A stretch of 15,984 nt of DNA from DAIOHQ01 sp036744635 (GTDB lineage Bacteria; Planctomycetota; Phycisphaerae; Tepidisphaerales; Tepidisphaeraceae). Location: positions 1 through 15,984 of the forward strand of contig DAIOHQ010000101.1 in assembly GCA_036744635.1 (NCBI GenBank). The letters are read 5' to 3'. The notes beneath the pieces were generated by a model. The model was not told the origin of the DNA. It made no database searches and saw only the letters and a list, made by a program, of their open reading frames with translations. Position numbers and translations under genes: made by a program. Shown here one piece after another: positions 13,978 through 15,984 of this stretch. The stretch's first letter is position 1, and every line of letters begins with the position of its first letter.

Positions 13978-14874
13978 ATGCCCCTCCATAGTCCCGAATT
14001 TTCCGTTTCTGAATTCACCACCTGGCACCAGTCCTTTGAAGAGGATGTGGCGCTGTATCGGGAGCTTGGGGTGGATGGGATTGAGGTGTGCGAGCGGAAG
14101 CTGTCGGATGATCCTGGGCGGGCGCGGGAGCAGTTGCAGGAATTGAAGCGGATGGGGCAGGGGGGGCAGGGGAGGTTGAAGGTGACCAGCGTGCAGCCGC
14201 GGGTACACGCGCTGTTTTGCGACTTCATGTGCCCGGACGTGCAGGAGCCGGAAGCGCGGCTGGCGCGCTACCGGCAGAGCATCGATTTGTTTTCGCCGGT
14301 GTTCGCGGGGGAGAACCTGCCGATGGTGACGATCGGGGGGAACGCGCCGGGTTCCAATTTCCGGCTGGCGCATGAGACGGCGCGGGCGCTCTATCCGAAG
14401 CTGGCGGACTATGCGGCCGAGCGCGGGATGCGCATCATGTTCGAGCCGCTCAATCCGATTTTGATGAACAATGATACGTTCATCTGCACGCTGGATGATG
14501 CGATGCGGCTGATCGATGACGTCGGCCGGGACAATTTCGGGTTGATGCTGGACTTGTGGCACATCTTCCGCGAGCCAAACATCGCCGAGCGCATCGCCAA
14601 CTTGGGAGATCGGATTTTTGCGGTACACATCAGCGACTATCCGAAGGAGGAAGTGCGGCATCCGGCGGATCGGCTGATTCCCGGCACGGGGGTGATCGAT
14701 CTGCCGAAGCTGCTGGGAGCGATTGAACGAACGGGTTATCGCGGGGCGTATTGCCTGGAGATATTTTCCGCGGATCATCTGGCCGGCTCGCTGTGGCAGG
14801 CGGATGCGCGGGAAGTGATCGTGCAAAGCCGGGAGGGTTTTCGCCGGGCGTGGGATGCGCGGACACCGGGGTAG
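13978..14874 (+). CDS. Sugar phosphate isomerase/epimerase-like TIM-barrel protein
   Basis: A 298-residue member of the xylose isomerase-like TIM-barrel superfamily (AP endonuclease 2 fold). These proteins isomerise or epimerise sugars, inosose or related keto-sugars using a divalent metal. The metal residues stand at the expected strand ends: E156 in MFEPLNP, D192 and H195 in LDLWH, H217 in VHISDYP and E261 in CLEIFS. The reaction cannot be fixed from sequence. The frame is open upstream from a TTG at 13930, but that part is the arm of the heptad fold-back, so the ATG at 13978 is chosen. It has no Shine-Dalgarno site, and translation may depend on the hairpin or on coupling. The stretch GQGGQG (61-66), coded by a G-run, is a loop between the first helix and second strand. 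It works plausibly with the flanking dehydrogenases. Confidence 0.85.
   Translation: MPLHSPEFSVSEFTTWHQSFEEDVALYRELGVDGIEVCERKLSDDPGRAREQLQELKRMGQGGQGRLKVTSVQPRVHALFCDFMCPDVQEPEARLARYRQSIDLFSPVFAGENLPMVTIGGNAPGSNFRLAHETARALYPKLADYAAERGMRIMFEPLNPILMNNDTFICTLDDAMRLIDDVGRDNFGLMLDLWHIFREPNIAERIANLGDRIFAVHISDYPKEEVRHPADRLIPGTGVIDLPKLLGAIERTGYRGAYCLEIFSADHLAGSLWQADAREVIVQSREGFRRAWDARTPG
14154..14175 (+). other. G-run inside the TIM-barrel gene (possible G-quadruplex)
   Basis: Runs of 4, 7, 4 and 2 G separated by CA, CA and A. If the 7-base run is split there are four runs of at least three G, enough for an intramolecular quadruplex in the coding strand or mRNA. It encodes a Gly/Gln loop. The frame stays open through it, so no frameshift is seen. 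Confidence 0.4.
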
Positions 14875-14917
14875 ACGAAGCGAGGTCGATGATCGTAGCA
14901 TCTCCACCGTCCTGCTT

Positions 14918-14993
14918 GTCATTCTGAGCTACTGCGAAGAATCTGCGTGGACTGTCGTTCGAGGCCAGATCCTTCAGAGTACTTCAGGATGAC
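14918..14993. repeat. REP-like fold-back with GTCATTCTGAG ends
   Basis: Two 28-base arms (14918-14945 and 14966-14993) are inverted copies matching at 22 of 28 positions, around a 20-base loop. The outer ends read GTCATTCTGA and TCAGGATGAC. I recall similar TCATTCTGAG...GAAGAATCT fold-backs as common intergenic repeats in several soil phyla, but cannot check this. It lies 43 bases after the TIM-barrel gene and 47 bases before the short-chain dehydrogenase, so it may be a transcript stabiliser, a partial terminator or a REP-like mobile remnant. Confidence 0.75.
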
Positions 14994-15040
14994 CGGTGGC
15001 GGAATGTCGATGACGAGTGTTGCTCCACTGGAAATGATGT

Positions 15041-15814
15041 ATGCGACTGCAGGATAAAGTAATCATCGTCACCGGTTCGACCACGGGCATCGGCGAGGCG
15101 ATTGCACGGCGGTGCGTGGCGGAGGGGGCGAAGGTGCTGGTGCATGGCACGCAGCGGGAGGCGGGGGAGAAAATCGTGGCCGAGCTTGGCGCGGCGGGCG
15201 CGCTGCACATTGACGATCTGGCCGATCCGGAGGCGCCGGCGCGGATCGTGATCGCGGCGGTGACGGCGTTTGGAAAGCTGAACGCGGTGGTGAACAACGC
15301 GGCGTGGGTGGTGCGCTCGAACATCGACACCACGGATACAGCGCTGTTCGACCGCTGCATCGCGATCAACGTGCGGGCGCCGATGCTGATGATCCGTGCC
15401 GCCCTGCCGTTCTTGAAACAGACCGAGGGGTGCGTGTTGAACATCGGCTCGATCAACGCCTATACCGGCGAGGCCAATCAGCTCGCCTATTCGATTTCCA
15501 AGGGGGCGCTGATGACCCTATCGCGGAATCTGGCCGATGCCCACGCGAAGGACAAGGTGCGGGTCAATCATTTCAACGTGGGATGGGTGCTGACGCCCAA
15601 TGAGTACAAGTTGAAGCAGAAGGAGGGGCTGGCGGCGGATTGGCCGGAGAAATTGCCGGTGCAGTATGCGCCATCCGGCCATCTGCAGAAACCCGAGGGG
15701 ATCGCCGCGGCGGCGGTCTATTGGCTGGGTGATGAATCGAAGCCGGTGAGCGGGTCGGTGGTGGAGTTGGAGCAATATCCGATCATTGGGAGAAACCCGG
15801 TGAAGGAAAGGTGA
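15041..15814 (+). CDS. Short-chain dehydrogenase/reductase (SDR family)
   Basis: A 257-residue classical SDR that would oxidise or reduce a hydroxyl or keto group with NAD(P). The family signature is complete: cofactor motif TGSTTGIG (11-18), NNAA (85-88) in place of NNAG, N110, catalytic S137 (NIGSINA), and Y150 with K154 (YSISK). After strand 2 the residues HGTQRE (35-40) contain no Asp that would enforce NAD, so NADP use is possible. The substrate is unknown. The ATG at 15041 lacks a strong ribosome site (only TGGAAA about nine bases upstream) but begins exactly where SDRs begin. It shares strand and G-ending codons with the dehydrogenase at 12854 and the TIM-barrel gene at 13978. The three probably serve one sugar or polyol pathway. 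Confidence 0.9.
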   Translation: MRLQDKVIIVTGSTTGIGEAIARRCVAEGAKVLVHGTQREAGEKIVAELGAAGALHIDDLADPEAPARIVIAAVTAFGKLNAVVNNAAWVVRSNIDTTDTALFDRCIAINVRAPMLMIRAALPFLKQTEGCVLNIGSINAYTGEANQLAYSISKGALMTLSRNLADAHAKDKVRVNHFNVGWVLTPNEYKLKQKEGLAADWPEKLPVQYAPSGHLQKPEGIAAAAVYWLGDESKPVSGSVVELEQYPIIGRNPVKER

Positions 15815-15823
15815 GGGGAAGGA

Positions 15824-15934
15824 GAAGCTGGAAGTCAGAAGCTAGAAGTCAGAAGGAAGAAGGCAGAGGATGCTTGCAAGCAGTGATTTGATCTTCGGGC
15901 TTCCGGCTTCTAACTTCTGACTTCTGACTTTGCT
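15824..15934. repeat. Heptanucleotide fold-back, GAAGTCA/CTTCTGA type
   Basis: The left arm is six heptads starting GAAG (15824-15865, for example GAAGTCA at 15831 and 15845). The right arm is complementary heptads starting CTTC (15900-15927, for example CTTCTGA at 15914 and 15921), with a degenerate CTTTGCT to 15934. The 34-base loop contains the perfect palindrome TGCTTGCAAGCA (15871-15882). It begins nine bases after the short-chain dehydrogenase stop and may end that transcript. Confidence 0.8.
15871..15882. repeat. Perfect 12-base palindrome TGCTTGCAAGCA
   Basis: It sits in the loop of the GAAG/CTTC fold-back and would form its own small stem at the tip. No T-run follows. Confidence 0.6.
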
Positions 15935-15984
15935 CTGCTGAAATCCCCGAAGCGCTTCCGCTCTTACCCCCTCTCCCGGTACTC

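Overview
The window most likely comes from a high-GC member of the Planctomycetota, probably class Phycisphaerae. The strongest clue is an ETLEQRRLLS segment near the start of a secreted repeat protein (7877-8785). This is the LEPR-XLL type of N-terminal motif known from that phylum. Other clues are secreted proteins ending in TTRP-type tails, a fused cobA-hemD gene, a stand-alone type II secretion/MshE N-terminal domain protein, and many short-word fold-back repeats between genes. This assignment is an inference, since there is no rRNA in the window.

Layout. The left part (1-5358) runs on the minus strand. It holds the 5' end of a secreted protein cut by the window edge (1-196), a gene-free stretch full of short tandem words (197-915), a two-TM protein of unknown role (916-1818), an exported secretin-like protein (2050-3126), dihydroxy-acid dehydratase ilvD (3218-4906) and a PilZ protein (5008-5358). 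A terminator and an extended -10 promoter separate the last two. The middle part runs mostly on the plus strand: siroheme/heme fusion cobA-hemD (5449-7008), a small secreted protein (7097-7744) and an RTX-like calcium-binding repeat protein (7877-8785). Next come a minus-strand MshEN-domain protein with a TTG start (8856-9329), divergent from tatC (9496-10485), then a clear hairpin terminator, a promoter and tRNA-Gly(TCC) (10601-10672).

Directly after the tRNA is a 666-aa gene (10775-12775) of visibly lower GC than its neighbours. It joins an N-terminal XRE helix-turn-helix to a Rossmannoid domain resembling nucleoside 2-deoxyribosyltransferase/TIR-like NAD-processing folds, plus long regions I do not recognise. 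It is the best candidate here for an undescribed system, possibly a single-gene defence or stress effector.

The right part (12854-15814) is a same-strand set of a medium-chain dehydrogenase, a xylose-isomerase-type TIM-barrel protein and a short-chain dehydrogenase. They probably form a sugar or polyol oxidation/isomerisation module. Each gap after these genes contains a large fold-back element: two are built of heptanucleotide words (13879-13964, 15824-15934) and one is REP-like (14918-14993). With the tract at 615-903, these make a second unusual feature of the window: several families of degenerate 7-, 8- and 10-base tandem words, all outside the called genes.
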